A DNA stretch of 64,000 nt from Pseudoips prasinana (GCA_951640165.1 OX621250.1:5022001-5086000); one strand, 5' to 3'; shown: positions 1 to 9,772, counted from the stretch's first letter. Notes: generated by a model from the letters alone, not told the origin. A program made the numbers and translations.

Positions 1-179
1 GGGGACTGGAAATAGCCGCCACCAGAAGAATAAGAATGCCGTGGCTGCGAGGGGTATAACATCAAAATCCCTCTATAAACTTTTAAAAGACATAGGATTA
101 TCAAGAACTTCCGTAAGTTCTATATTAGAACGAGTATTCAAAGCGGTATATTACGTCCTACCAAATTTGGCTAGGCTTT
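1..179. other. Unassigned sequence
   Basis: No coding region or repeat family was recognised here. The sequence is ordinary mixed composition leading into a SINE-D head. Confidence 0.3.
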
Positions 180-272
180 TCACAAAGACTAGTCCCTGGT
201 GGGGATCGAACTCGTGACCTCTATCTTAACATTCTGTGTCACTAACCACTAGACTAAAAGGCTAGTCAAAGT
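180..272 (-). repeat. SINE-D fragment, tRNA-like head
   Basis: Reverse complement of the SINE-D head. It holds a B-box-like GGGGATCGAACTCGTGACC and an A-box region with ACCACTAGAC. Only the tRNA-like part is present, so this is a truncated copy. Confidence 0.6.
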
Positions 273-324
273 ATTTGTGCAAACCTAACAGACAACGGCA
301 TACGGCATAACGCATCTGACTGTA

Positions 325-710
325 ATAATGTCCTCCTAGCCGAATTTCACGGCCACGGCGGCCAGTCTCAACAGAGATTAGCCATCTGCGCGGGACATAT
401 TATAGTGCTCAAGTGTGTGCGCAAACTCAGGAGCACTTTCTATTCCATCACTCTCATGATCCGATGGGACGCCTAGCGACACGACCGGAAATAGGTCAGG
501 CACAGGACCGACGGCTTTACGTGCTCTCCGAGGCACGGGGGTATAATACCGCCAACTCCCAGACTTCGGGCTGATGCTGAGAAATTTTTCTTTTTACATC
601 AAAGTCCCAAAATCACTTTTTGGCCCGACCCAGGATTTGAACCTAGGACCTCGTTATCTGCGGGTGAACACGCCACCGCTAGACCAACGAGGCAGTCAAC
701 AGTCGAGGCA
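325..710 (-). repeat. SINE-E, full-length copy with target duplication
   Basis: A 386-bp tRNA-headed SINE in reverse orientation. The head (about 620-700) holds a B box read as GGATTTGAACCTAGGACC and an A box at AGACCAACGAGG. The body contains the family motif ACGGCTTTACGTGCTCTC and the tail-side motif GCCGAATTTCACGG. It is flanked by a 13-bp direct repeat, GCATCTGACTGTA, at 312-324 and 711-723. That is a target-site duplication from target-primed reverse transcription. This copy defines the family boundaries used elsewhere in the window. Confidence 0.85.
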
Positions 711-723
711 GCATCTGACTGTA

Positions 724-999
724 CCTATAGTCGAAATCATTTGAAGGAAATCCCCAAATCCTTAAATACCGTCCCATTAAACCTGTAATTACAAAGAGAC
801 AATTGAATTTATTATTCCGAGCAGGAGTTGAAAGGACATTGAAATATTTCACCTTTTTCCTGTCCGAAGGAAATTGCGAAATCGTATTTTCCCGGATAAG
901 TTGGCGTCTTTAGGGTCGATCTACATTATAGTCGTGCTCTCACCCGATTACAAAGGAAACAATGAAGGCATTTTCTCCCTATCTATCAATCGGCATGTG
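724..999. other. Unassigned sequence
   Basis: Nothing recognisable. Short ORFs here have no family resemblance. Confidence 0.3.
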
Positions 1000-1240
1000 T
1001 ACTTACTTACTTGTCGTATGGGCAGTGGTTACCCTGGTGTCAGAATTCTTCAATCCGCCCTGTAGGCCTCTGACATGGCTTAGCGACTGTTTTAATAATG
1101 TCCATTCATATATATCTTCATTCACAATGATAATTTATGTTATCTTTATAGGGTCCGTAGATCTTTAAGAATGAAAACCGGGACCGACAACTTAACGGTT
1201 CCTCCGAAGCTCGCTTTCTAAGCTTAACATAGACCAATTA
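1000..1240 (+). repeat. F repeat copy
   Basis: Shares blocks with 4355-4560, 12200-12435 and 53780-53985, including TATGGGCAGTGGTTACCCT, a GACCGACAACTTAACGG block and CCTCCGAAGC. It is an unclassified interspersed repeat, interrupted here by unrelated AT-rich sequence at about 1090-1160. No protein-coding content was seen. Confidence 0.55.
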
Positions 1241-1610
1241 GAAAGCTTGGACATCTGGTCGAAACTGAAATGGTTCCAGTAACCAAATAAGGTCATGCAC
1301 AGTGGTATAAGGCTAAAGGCTACGTGCGAAAATCAATCGACAACTGTCTAAATTGGCATTCTCCACAAAAAATTGTCTTATAAGAGATTGATACTGAAAG
1401 TGAAAGAAATAAATAATATATATTTATTAGACACATAAGGTGCATCAATAGAAATTAGGCAATTGGGGTACAACACACAGAAGTATAGGTACATTGATAT
1501 TTTGTTACTTATAAATGATAATGAATACATTTTTCTACAATCCAAAATTTAACGCACCTATTCAATGTGGCAATGTGGTGTTACCACGGCTGGGAATAGC
1601 AGGGCTGCCG
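1241..1610. other. Unassigned AT-rich sequence
   Basis: AT-rich stretch with no recognisable repeat or ORF. Confidence 0.3.
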
Positions 1611-1614
1611 GGGA

Positions 1615-1848
1615 CCACGGTTTAATTGTGTCCTTAATTTGAGGGGATTTGCCATAATTGCCACGCTTGGCAGACGGGTTGGCGATCGCAGTAGGATGGA
1701 CATGGTACTCAGGAGAACGCTGCTGCCCGTTCTCTGGTATATATTCCCTCGGGACGACTTCTACGTCCCCCCACGGGATGAGAGGGGGTAGCGATATTGT
1801 TTATGGCCGTCAGCCACACAGCCATATTAAGCAGCTTAGTGACTAACA
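1615..1848 (+). repeat. G repeat copy
   Basis: Interspersed repeat shared with 6405-6625, 12480-12600, 12610-12730 plus 14594-14705, and 28475-28625 (reverse). Diagnostic strings are GGATTTGCCATAATTGCC, GGTTGGCGATCGCAGTAG and ATATTCCCTCGGGACGAC. Short ORFs inside are not conserved between copies and are not considered genes. Confidence 0.6.
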
Positions 1849-1849
1849 G

Positions 1850-2260
1850 GCCCCAGTTCAGCATTCTGCCACAGATGACTGTAGCGCTGATTTTCTACTG
1901 TCGCCAGTTCAAGTGTACTGGCTACATTGTAGAATGCCCCTAAATATTCACGTTGTAAGGTTAGCATAGACAAAATCTGCTGATCATTCTTTTGTGTTCG
2001 TTTTCTTATAAAAAAGTGGGACATTTTCCTCGACGATCCGTTAATTATTTTAATTGTAAATATAACAATGTTTTTTCTTGACGGACTGACAGTTCTGGGA
2101 AGTGGCTACAGCTAATTTAGTACCAGGAAAATGATGTTGTCTAATTAAAAGCTAGCTATTCTATTGTCATGTTATACGTACAACGTGTAAAATAAATAGT
2201 AGGTGCATGATACTTAGCATTTTTAAATATGAAATTATAAATTATGAAATCACCAACTGT
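1850..2260. other. Unassigned AT-rich sequence
   Basis: No repeat family or gene recognised. Confidence 0.3.
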
Positions 2261-2261
2261 G

Positions 2262-2386
2262 CTGTATGTATGTTTGTTACATCTTCACGTCTAAACGGTT
2301 TTAATAAAATTTGGTATGGAGTAAGCTCACACCCTGTATCAACACAAAGGCTATAATTTATATAGTTTAACGCGGGGCACAGCTAG
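2262..2386 (+). mobile_element. Helitron H3, 5'-incomplete copy
   Basis: Holds the H3 body (TTTTAATAAAATTTGGTATG, a few bases upstream CTAAACGG) and the 3' end GGGGCACAGCTAG, followed by T. One half of the usual terminal hairpin is missing. It is non-autonomous and encodes nothing. Confidence 0.65.
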
Positions 2387-2389
2387 TAG

Positions 2390-3003
2390 ACCATAGGGAT
2401 GAAAAATCGACTTCTGGCGAAGAGGTCTAAAGGATACGGAAAAATTAAAATTTATCGATCACATCACATCCAATTAAAATGATTATTGTTTTATAATTCT
2501 TATCAAAGCTAAAGATAATTAAAAAAGGGATCAAAGCAGTGTTTGATGGGCAAAAAAGTTCCAATAAAAAAAGTTATTAACCGAAACAATGAACTGATTT
2601 TCCTCAATAAAACACAAGTACATCCAATCAATGAGGGATACGGAAAAAAGTAATTACCAAAAAGCTTAGCGATAAAGCCCTTGGATAATGCGCTCCAAAA
2701 ACCTTCAGGAAACCCTGACTACCGCTATTGTTTTAAATCCCCATCGGTCCCCGAAACATTCTTATAAGGGCTGAACAATGGGCCAAATTGTGGCGTTTAA
2801 GCCGTTCCATTCTAAATGTCTGGGGAGAAATATTCGGGGAAACGTTGACAAAATACGATGTGTTTTTGGTTAGCACTTTTTCTTTTGCGGCACAATTGAA
2901 AATGTAGTCGACATTGGGACGTTCGGAAATACGCGACCTTTTTAAATTGTCTTCTTCGGATACCACTTTGACTTCTCAAACAATTGATAACTAATAACAT
3001 TGT
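2390..3003. other. Unassigned sequence with a small unrecognised ORF
   Basis: Holds a 77-codon ORF on the minus strand (2733-2966) that I cannot assign. No motif, signal peptide or repeat relationship was seen. Probably non-coding. Confidence 0.25.
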
Positions 3004-3064
3004 CTTCCTGGTTGAATTTCAGCCACGGCCGCCATTTTCAGTGGAGACTAGCCAACTGCGCGCG
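3004..3064 (-). repeat. SINE-E tail-side piece, interrupted by a LINE
   Basis: Matches the tail-side part of SINE-E (GAATTTCAGCCACGGCCGCC, then GCCAACTGCGCGCGACAT). The rest of the same SINE resumes at about 4173 after the LINE insertion. Confidence 0.7.
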
Positions 3065-4172
3065 ACATCGTTATTTATTTATTTATTTATTGTTTGGAAA
3101 ACCAACAGCTATACATAAAAAATATTACTGCCATAATAGGAAACATAAAGCCAATTACAGGTTTTCACGGATAGCGACTGATACACACATACAATGCTTC
3201 CGATTTTACTCTTAAACAGAGTAGCTGAAGACATATTATTATCTTAAAAGTTATTGGAAAAAATTAAGGTTCAGTTGCCTGCGTGCCACCTCGCTCTTGG
3301 TATTAAATGGGTCAAAATCAAACTTTTTACATAATTTATTTAAATCCTTGCTCGCTCGTACTATATATGAATTTTGCCTATAATTAGTCGACGACAATGG
3401 AATAGATATAGGTGTATTAAATCTAGACGATCTTTGGGGAACGTTAAAGTGCAGTTTCTGTAAAATATGGGGACAGTCAATCTCATTAGATAACAGCTTT
3501 AATAAAAACGTGCAATCAGCCAAACGCCTTCGATTTATTAGAGGTTGAATGTGGAACTTCTTACATAGGTCTAAGTAATTCGTAGAACTGTAAGGGATTT
3601 TGAGACGATAACAAAGGAACTTCATAAAACGTTTTTGAATATTTTCAAGGCGATCAATATATTTATTGTAACAGGGATTCCATATTTGTGAGGCATATTC
3701 CAGATGACTTCTTACTAAAGTGCAATAAAGTATTTTAAATGTTTTAGCTTTTTTAAAGCACCTAGATATCCTCATTACAAATCCCAATGCTCTTGATGCT
3801 TTGGCGATAGTTTGCTCGATGTGTATGTCAAACTGTAGCTTCGAATCATGATATACACCAAGGTCACGTACACCGTCGCATCTTGGTAATACTTGGCCCT
3901 TAAGTTGGTACGATGTTGACAGTGGGAAGCGTTTCCTGCTAAAAGTGAGTACTGAGCATTTGGATGGGTTAAGGTCTAACTTATTTACTTGACAGTACTT
4001 GTCAAGCCGCGTCAGATCGGATTGAAGATCCACTACATCCTTTGGCGACGATATAATAGAATAAATCTTCATATCGTCAGCAAAACAGAGTAGATTAGAA
4101 CTTCGAAGGCAAGAGTCGATGTCGTTTACATATAATATAAATAATAAGGGTCCAGAAGTGTCCAAACACATG
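3065..4172 (-). mobile_element. 5'-truncated non-LTR retrotransposon (LINE)
   Basis: Minus-strand LINE with a terminal (AATA)n tail at about 3069-3090, a 3' UTR, and the C-terminal half of a reverse transcriptase. Its 5' end stops inside the RT catalytic region. It sits in a SINE-E, whose remaining pieces flank it at 3004-3064 and 4173-4325. About 70 bp of the SINE expected between those pieces is absent, which suggests a target-site deletion during insertion. Confidence 0.8.
3251..4170 (-). pseudogene. Reverse transcriptase C-terminal half (LINE ORF2 remnant)
   Basis: About 305 codons open to a stop next to the 3' UTR. The N-terminal side begins in the motif-B region (GPLLFILYVNDI, normally preceded by PQG). 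It continues through motif C as FADDMKIY, then LNPSKC and a DLGVYHDSKLQF thumb-like block. A C-terminal region follows with an RLENIQKRFMKFL-type segment common in Jockey-superfamily LINEs. The endonuclease and RT motifs 0-A are missing, so it cannot be active. The first methionine of the open frame (to 4243) lies in the flanking SINE and is fortuitous. The clade is not settled; Jockey, Rex1 or CR1-related are all possible. Confidence 0.8.
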
Positions 4173-4330
4173 GGACAAATAGCAACACGACTGGAAAGGG
4201 TCAAGTTCAGGACCGAGGGCTTTACGTGCTCTCTGAGGCACAAGGGCGTAATACCGCCAAACTTCCAGACTTCGGGCTGATACTGAGAAATATTCTTAAA
4301 CAGAAAGTTCCCTAAATCGCTATTTGATTT
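4173..4330 (-). repeat. SINE-E head-side piece
   Basis: Continues the SINE-E split by the LINE: ACACGACTGGAAAGGGTC, then GGGCTTTACGTGCTCTCTGA and CTTCGGGCTGATACTGAG. The tRNA-like head is missing. Confidence 0.65.
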
Positions 4331-4354
4331 TATTTACTATGTTTTTACGCAAAA

Positions 4355-4560
4355 ACTTACTTATGGGCACTGGTTACCCTAGTGTCAGAGTTGTTCAAGC
4401 CGCCCATTCGTCATGACTTAACAACTGTTGTCTAATAACTACAACCGGGACCGACAGCTTACGGTGCACTCAGCACGGAGACGCTCATCAATTGAACCAC
4501 CTTGGCGTTCACCCATCTATGGGCTGACCGCGAACCTAGTTGCTTAACCTCACCGGTCAC
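4355..4560 (+). repeat. F repeat copy
   Basis: Matches the F family: ATGGGCACTGGTTACCCTAG, GGGACCGACAGCTTACGG and GTTCACCCATCTATGGGCTG. It runs directly into the 287-bp tandem array, and its CACCGGTCACTTACGGACC end overlaps the first array unit. Confidence 0.55.
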
Positions 4561-5632
4561 TTACGGACCGGTGAGAGCATCTAGCTATTAGCGCCTCGAT
4601 GACGCAAATAAATATCTTCTTTTTTATATATCAGAGGACGACAAACGAGCCAGTGGGTCACCTGATGGTAAGTTATAACTGCCGCCCATGGACACTCGCA
4701 ACACCAGAGGGATAGCGGGTGCGTTGCCGGCCTTTAAGAGTCAGCAAACAAGTGTTGCTGTCCCTTCCCCCACCTGATGAGCTCCGGCGACCTTACTCAC
4801 ACGGAGAAACACAACATTAAAATTATTAAGATTCTCCGTATGCTCAACCAAGAGAAGTCGCGGGCAGAAACTATTGGGAAAATAAGGCCGAAAATATCAA
4901 GAGTATTTTCGACCAAATAAAAGCCAATGCTATCAATCAAACAAGCCAATTGCAGTCCAATACTGGCCATTCGTATCGCCATGTAATAAATCAACTATAT
5001 AAGTCGTTTAATAGCTTTGTTGCAGGACGTGGCATCATATGGGATAGTATAGTATCGGTCACTGACGGATCGGTGAGAGCATCTAGCTAATATGCGCCTC
5101 GTTTACGCAAATAAATATGTACATATGTTAAACCAAGAGAAGTCGCGGGCAGAAACGAGTGGGAAAAATAAGCCGATTTTATACCAAGAGTATTTTCGAC
5201 CAAATAAAAGCCAATGCTATCAATCAAACAAGCCAATTGCAGTCCAATACTGGCCATTCGTATCGCCATGTAATAAATCAACTATATAAGTCGTTTAATA
5301 GCTTTGTTGCAGGACGTGGCATCATATGGGATGGTATAGTATCGGTCACTTACGGATCGGTGACAGCATCTTGCTAATGTGCGCCTCATTTACGCAAATA
5401 AATATGTACATATGTTAAACCAAGAGAAGTCGCGGGCAGAAACTAGTGGGAAAAATAAGCCGATTTTATACCAAGAGTATTTTCGACCAAATAAAAGCCA
5501 ATGCTATCAATCAAACAAGCCAATTGCAGTCCAATACTGGCCATTCGTATCGCCATGTAATAAATCAACTATATAAGTCGTTTAATAGCTTTGTTGCAGG
5601 ACGTGGCATCATATGGGATAGTATAGTATCGA
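4556..5632 (+). repeat. 287-bp tandem repeat, three units
   Basis: Three nearly identical units. The marker GTATCGGTC or GTATCGATC recurs at 5052, 5339 and 5626, giving an exact 287-bp period. Each unit contains CCAAGAGAAGTCGCGGGCAG and CAGGACGTGGCATCATATGG. Unit 1 (4556-5055) is enlarged by about 213 bp by an inserted LINE end. Short ORFs of 60-72 codons appear in every unit on both strands, but they reflect the repeat and are not genes. Confidence 0.9.
4614..4832 (-). mobile_element. LINE 3'-end fragment inserted in tandem unit 1
   Basis: Related to 51932-52142 and to the 3' part of the LINE at 60963-61250. Shared strings are GTGGGTCACCTGATGGTAAG, CCGCCCATGGACACTCGCAA and GTGCGTTGCCGGCCTTTAAG. 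Units 2 and 3 lack it and supply the empty site. It is non-coding 3' UTR. Confidence 0.7.
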
Positions 5633-5639
5633 TCTAGTT

Positions 5640-5780
5640 GGACGTTTGCCATTTATTTGGCACTTTATTTATATGCATGACGTTAGTTCTTGATATTGAG
5701 GAGTTGTTTTTTTATATGAAGTAGAAGGAGGGCCTTTGAAAAGTAGCGTACTTGAGGTTTTTTAATGGCCCGTAAATACC
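5640..5780. other. Unassigned AT-rich sequence
   Basis: No recognised feature between the tandem array and a LINE remnant. Confidence 0.3.
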
Positions 5781-6058
5781 GAAAACGTACACGTTTTTAC
5801 CGGAAACGGTTATCTGGTGTGCAATACTGCTTACTAACACCAAGAGACGGAAAGATATTATCTGCACTAGTGCATCAGAGTCAAAGTTTATTTATACAAA
5901 CAGATTTTATCCTTTTCTCGGACCATATCTTTACAATAAAATAAATAAGTCACTATCTATATATAACCTTAACTATACAAATTGTAAAAAAATAGTCAGC
6001 AATTTTTTACAAAAATTGAGCTATGATGAGACTGAGGGATTATTTAGTATTCTAAAAT
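5781..6058 (+). pseudogene. LINE ORF2 C-terminal remnant
   Basis: An open frame without a plausible start ends at a TAA at 6056-6058. It reads FIYTNRFYPFLGPYLYNKIN, then a Lys-rich stretch, and ends with a DETEGLFSILK C-terminus. The arrangement FLGPYLYNKI followed by a short charged tail resembles the extreme C-terminus of non-LTR retrotransposon ORF2 proteins. Its catalytic parts are absent. The family cannot be named from this piece. Confidence 0.55.
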
Positions 6059-6300
6059 AAGTTAATTTTTTAAACATTATATCATAGGTTTTTGATATTG
6101 TTTAAATTTTTAAATTTTTAATAAAGAATAAGTATACCTTTTAAGCCGTTAGAACGCCTGTGGTACAGGTTTAACCTAGTACAGGCACAAATTGTCTATA
6201 GCTTAGTATTAATTATTTTTAAAGTAAGTAGATATAATTTAGTACACATTATTTCTTGAATAAAAAATTTATTATATTATAATTTATTATAATATAAGTA
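6059..6300 (+). other. Probable LINE 3' UTR, AT-rich
   Basis: Follows directly on the LINE C-terminal remnant and is strongly AT-rich with AATAAAGAATAAG. No tail or target duplication was identified with certainty. Confidence 0.35.
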
Positions 6301-6302
6301 GT

Positions 6303-6380
6303 AGTTCGACTGCCTTGGTTTAGTGATAGCTAAATGAAGCGCAGTAAATGAGGTCCCGGGTTGGGCCAAAAAGTCTTGTG
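6303..6380 (+). repeat. Degenerate SINE-E head
   Basis: Resembles the SINE-E tRNA-like head: GACTGCCTTGGTTTAGTGAT, then GAGGTCCCGGGTTGGGCC. The B box is damaged. Confidence 0.45.
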
Positions 6381-6404
6381 TGCTCGCACCTCTCTCTCTT
6401 CATC

Positions 6405-6625
6405 ATTACAGCTAAATAAGTCCACTGCTGGACAAGCCTCCCTCAAGAATCGTCTTGGGGGGATATGCCATAATCGCCACGCTTGGCAGGCGGGTTGGCG
6501 ATCGCAGTAAGATGGTCATAGTACTCAGAGAGACGCTGCTGCCCATCCTCTGGTAGATATTCCCTCGGGTCGACTTCTACGCCCCCACGGGATGAGATGG
6601 GGTGATGATATTCTGACGGTCACCG
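6405..6625 (+). repeat. G repeat copy
   Basis: Well-preserved G repeat with GGGGGGATATGCCATAATCG, GGTTGGCGATCGCAGTAAG and TAGATATTCCCTCGGGTCG. It provides the uninterrupted reference for the G copy split by the large Helitron at 12731-14593. Confidence 0.65.
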
Positions 6626-6870
6626 TAGCCTAGTTGGTAGTGCTCCTGCCTACGAAGCTGGTGGTCCTGGGTTTGAATCCCGGTAAGTGCAAATATTTGT
6701 GTGATGAGCACGAATATTTGTTTCTGAGTCATGGATGTTTTCTATGTATATAAGTATTTATCTATCTATATAAGTATGTATATCGTCGCCTGGTACCCAT
6801 AGTACAAACTTTGCTTAGTTTGGGGCTAGGATGATCTGTGTGACTTTGTCCCCAGATATTATATTATATT
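6616..6870 (+). repeat. SINE-A copy
   Basis: A tRNA-derived SINE. Its A-box region is TAGCCTAGTTGGTAGTGCTC and its B-box region is GGTTTGAATCCCGG. The body includes AGTCATGGATGTTTTCTATG and GTTTGGGGCTAGGATGATC. It ends in GATATT plus an ATT-rich tail. Eight copies of this family lie in the window. Confidence 0.85.
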
Positions 6871-6884
6871 CTGATATTTGTCGC

Positions 6885-7070
6885 CGTCACCACACAGCTC
6901 TCTTGCCTCGTCAGTAATATACAAAACGTTACTGTCTCCTACTATTTTCACTAACTTACATCTCCCTCTCAACTCCGTTCGCCTCGCCCCATCACACTTT
7001 TCGTAACGCTCTCGGCACGCATTCATCAGCTTACTCCCCAAGCCGCGCGCGCCTAAAAAAGTTTCACATC
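6885..7070 (+). repeat. I repeat copy
   Basis: Shared with 8075-8215 and more loosely with 33010-33150: CTCTTGCCTCGTCAGTAATA, ACTAACTTACATCTCCCTCT and CATCACACTTTTCGTAAC. A 60-codon minus-strand ORF here is not conserved in the other copies. Confidence 0.5.
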
Positions 7071-7107
7071 AAAAAGTCCCTTACCATATCCCGCTGGTCA
7101 CTAGAGT

Positions 7108-7189
7108 AATTTATAAAAATTCAACAAATTATTTTGCTTTTTTCTTCAGTCTGTGTCGCGCGCGGGTTACTTAACAAACATATAATTAA
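7108..7189 (+). repeat. 82-bp direct repeat, left copy
   Basis: Directly repeated at 7513-7593 with few differences. Both copies contain TTCAGTCTGTGTCGCGCG and ACTTAACAAACATATAATTA. They flank the Helitron at 7190-7503. Confidence 0.8.
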
Positions 7190-7503
7190 CTAGCTCTGCC
7201 CGCGACTTCGTCCGCGTGTAAATTAGTTTATGTAGTATTTTTTTGTTTTTAGTAAAATAAAAAAAAATTCTAAAATAAAAGTAGCCTAAGTTACTCTTTA
7301 TTACATAAGCTACCGGCCAATAAAAGTCCCGTCCAAATCGGTCCAGCCATTTCAGAGATTAGCCGGAACAAACAGACAGACAGACAAAAATTGTAAAAAA
7401 AAATATTTTGGTGTATGTACCGTATATATATTCATATTTATGTTGTAAAAACCGGTTATTTCAATATTACAAACAGACACTCTAATTTTATTATTTGTAT
7501 AGA
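7190..7503 (-). mobile_element. Helitron H4, complete ends
   Basis: Reverse orientation, 314 bp. On the minus strand it starts TCTATACAAATAATAAAAT and ends in a hairpin (ACGCGGACGAAGTCGCGGGC) followed by AGAGCTAG. It lies between A and T, as Helitrons do. It is non-autonomous with no Rep/helicase ORF. The related copies are 46388-46727 and, by its 3' end only, the large element at 12731-14593. Confidence 0.75.
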
Positions 7504-7512
7504 TTATATTAT

Positions 7513-7593
7513 AATTTATAAAAAATCAACAAATTATTTTGCTTATTCTTCAGTCTGTGTCGCGCGAGGGTTACTTAACAAACATATAATTAA
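7513..7593 (+). repeat. 82-bp direct repeat, right copy
   Basis: Second copy of 7108-7189. It continues into SINE-C (TAATGAACACAAACTCCAGA), so it includes the 3' tail of that SINE. Confidence 0.8.
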
Positions 7594-7740
7594 TGAACAC
7601 AAACTCCAGACTTTCAATAACTATTTATGGGTAGCACAAATAGCTGTGCCGCGCAAGAATCGAACCCGGACATGAAGTTGCGAGGACTGTCTTAACTGCT
7701 GCTACACGTGCAGTCAAAAGTTAGCTTAAACAGAATACGT
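7560..7740 (-). repeat. SINE-C copy
   Basis: Reverse-oriented tRNA-headed SINE: TATTTATGGGTAGCACAAAT, then a B box read as GAATCGAACCCGGAC and an A-box region near CTGTCTTAACTGCTGCTAC. The family recurs at 8225, 9905, 11990, 22500 and 59654. Confidence 0.7.
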
Positions 7741-7960
7741 ACTATCCTCCACCTCAGGGTAGCACATATGCTACCTAATTTGCCGAGAACATATCATTAA
7801 AATGCACGAAAAAGACGAAAATAAGGATATTGACAAGGCGAGTACTCGTATATTGGCAGCCTTACTATGATCTAACCGCCAAAATTCTGCACTGACATCG
7901 GGCCTACGCAACATCCGGAGACCTTGGCAAACTATCAACTATCCAAAAAAGGCACCTTTT
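7712..7960 (+). repeat. Duplicated segment J, copy 1
   Basis: About 250 bp repeated at 8323-8575 at high identity. It includes TCAAAAGTTAGCTTAAACAG, GAGAACATATCATTAAAATG and GCGAGTACTCGTATATTGGC. No coding role is evident. Confidence 0.75.
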
Positions 7961-8074
7961 GCGGGTGGCATGTCTAGGCATTCCCGCTGCCTTATCAAAA
8001 AAATAGACTGTGTTATAGACCACACGTCTGTAAAACTTAAATATACGCAACGTAACTGGCTATGAGAGAGAAAA

Positions 8075-8215
8075 AAAAATGTTTGCTCGCACCTCTCCCT
8101 CTTGCCTCTTCAGTAATATACGAAAAATTACTCTCTCTTTCTATTTCACTAACTTACATCTCCCTCCCAACTCTGTTCGCCCATCACACTTTTCGTAACT
8201 CCCTGGTCACACATG
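8075..8215 (+). repeat. I repeat copy
   Basis: Matches 6885-7070: GCTCGCACCTCTCCCTCTTG, CTCTTCAGTAATATACG and CACTAACTTACATCTCCCTC. Confidence 0.5.
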
Positions 8216-8224
8216 ACCACTAGA

Positions 8225-8322
8225 CCACAAGATAGTTAACAAACATATAATTAACGAACACAATGTTCATGTAGACTCAGAATAACTATTGACTGACTTA
8301 ACCGCTGCGCCTCACGTGCAGT
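8225..8322 (-). repeat. SINE-C fragment
   Basis: Carries the SINE-C tail (AACAAACATATAATTAACG) and the remains of the head near ACCGCTGCGCCTCACGTGCA. The middle is deleted. Confidence 0.55.
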
Positions 8323-8575
8323 CCAAAGTTAGCTTAAACAGAATACGTGGTATCCTCCACCTCAGGGTTAAGCACATGTGCTACCTAATTGGCCGAGAAC
8401 ATATCATTAAAATGCACGAAAAAGATAAAAATAAGGATATTGACAAGGCGAGTACTCGTATATTGGCAGCCTTACTATGACCTAACCGCCAAAATTCTGC
8501 ACTGACATCGGGGCCACTAAGCCTACGCAACATCCGGAGACCTTGGCAAACTATCAACTATCCAAAAAAGGCTCT
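8323..8575 (+). repeat. Duplicated segment J, copy 2
   Basis: Second copy of 7712-7960. The two copies keep the same SINE-C edge on their left side, so the duplicated unit included SINE sequence. Confidence 0.75.
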
Positions 8576-8765
8576 TATGACTAAACAATGAATATCTTTT
8601 TATCATTATCGATATACGGAATAAAAATGGGTGAAGTGCGAGTTCGATCTCTCGTGGAGCCGGTTCCGTGCGATGTAATTATTTGAGGACCACAGTAAGT
8701 ACTTTTCATTCTGTGACCACAGGCTTATTAAAGCTTTTCTTGTAATAACTAAATAATGACCTTAT
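8576..8765. other. Unassigned sequence
   Basis: No feature recognised. Confidence 0.3.
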
Positions 8766-8767
8766 AC

Positions 8768-9378
8768 CTGTTCCATTTTCAAAATAGTAGGCTTAATAGT
8801 TTAGATGATAAAACTTTTAAATTTAGAAATAAAAGTAGGCTCTACACAACTCGCTTTTGTTTTTATATCTCTTACGGTCTCCTGCATTTTTTTATCTGGT
8901 AAGAAAACATAGGGCCGCCTAAAGTGACGTCTTAGTGACTATTCAAAATTTATATACTTACATTCATATTTACATTGATATATTTACATAACGAAATTCA
9001 GGTGTTCTGTAGATGCAAAGCAAATTAGTTGAAACATACACAAGTTATAAGATTTTTGTTTTTCATTTAGACGTACCATTTTCAATATTGTAGGCTTAGT
9101 AGCTTAGATGACAACTAGGCTACTAAAAAACTAACTAGACTCTAGACATCTCCCCTTTGTTTTTATAACTCTTACGGTCTCCTACTATTTTTTGGTTTCA
9201 TATTGGCCCGCCAAAAGTGATTTCTATGTGATTATTCAAAACTCATTTATTTAAGTATCACGTCCGTTTCGGTTTCACACCGAAATTCAGGTGTATACTA
9301 AATTTGCAATTTATCGGTTCCGTAGATTCGAAGCAAATTGGCTGATTTATAAGAGTTCAGTTTTTCATTTAGACGTAC
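8768..9378 (+). repeat. Diverged tandem duplication, about 305 bp
   Basis: Two diverged copies, 8768-9078 and 9075-9378. Shared strings include TTTTTATATCTCTTACGGTC versus TTTTTATAACTCTTACGGTC, ATTCAGGTGT, and TTTTTCATTTAGACGTAC closing both copies. Identity is moderate, so the duplication is old. Confidence 0.65.
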
Positions 9379-9733
9379 GGAACCCCAAAATGATATCCAG
9401 CAGTCGCGCAAGGACTTCATTCATCATGTATGTACGCGTGGCTTGAATATGTGAATATGTTATTCAAATTGAACGGTTGCCTTTCCGTACTAAGGGTGTT
9501 TCGATTTTGAGAATTTGGTCCCGGAATGTTCAATGATTTTAGTTCCTGGGTGAATGTTTGTGGTTGAAACCGTTTAGTTATGTGACTGTCTGATTTGAGA
9601 GTAATTTTGTTCCCGAAGATATAGGTAGCAATAAATCGAATACCTGCCACTCTGAATTTTAAACCTTTTACTGGAAATTTAAATTTAATTTGTTTATCTT
9701 GTATAAATAATGTTCTTCTCGTAGAAAAAAATA
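9379..9733 (-). other. Unrecognised 124-codon ORF region
   Basis: An open minus-strand frame (9417-9791) of 124 codons, with no motif or family I recognise. Its start lies in a palindrome and SINE, so the methionine is fortuitous. Most likely non-coding. Confidence 0.2.
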
Positions 9734-9772
9734 TTATTGTATACCCACGCCATCTGCGTGGGTATACAATAA
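9734..9772. repeat. Perfect hairpin, 17-bp arms
   Basis: TTATTGTATACCCACGC is followed by the 5-base loop CATCT and the exact reverse complement of the arm. The right arm abuts the tail of a SINE-B. Confidence 0.9.

Noticed and set aside
5092..5637. Repeated 60-72 codon ORFs in the 287-bp array
   Set aside because: Present on both strands in every unit and purely a result of the DNA repeat; no protein family resemblance.
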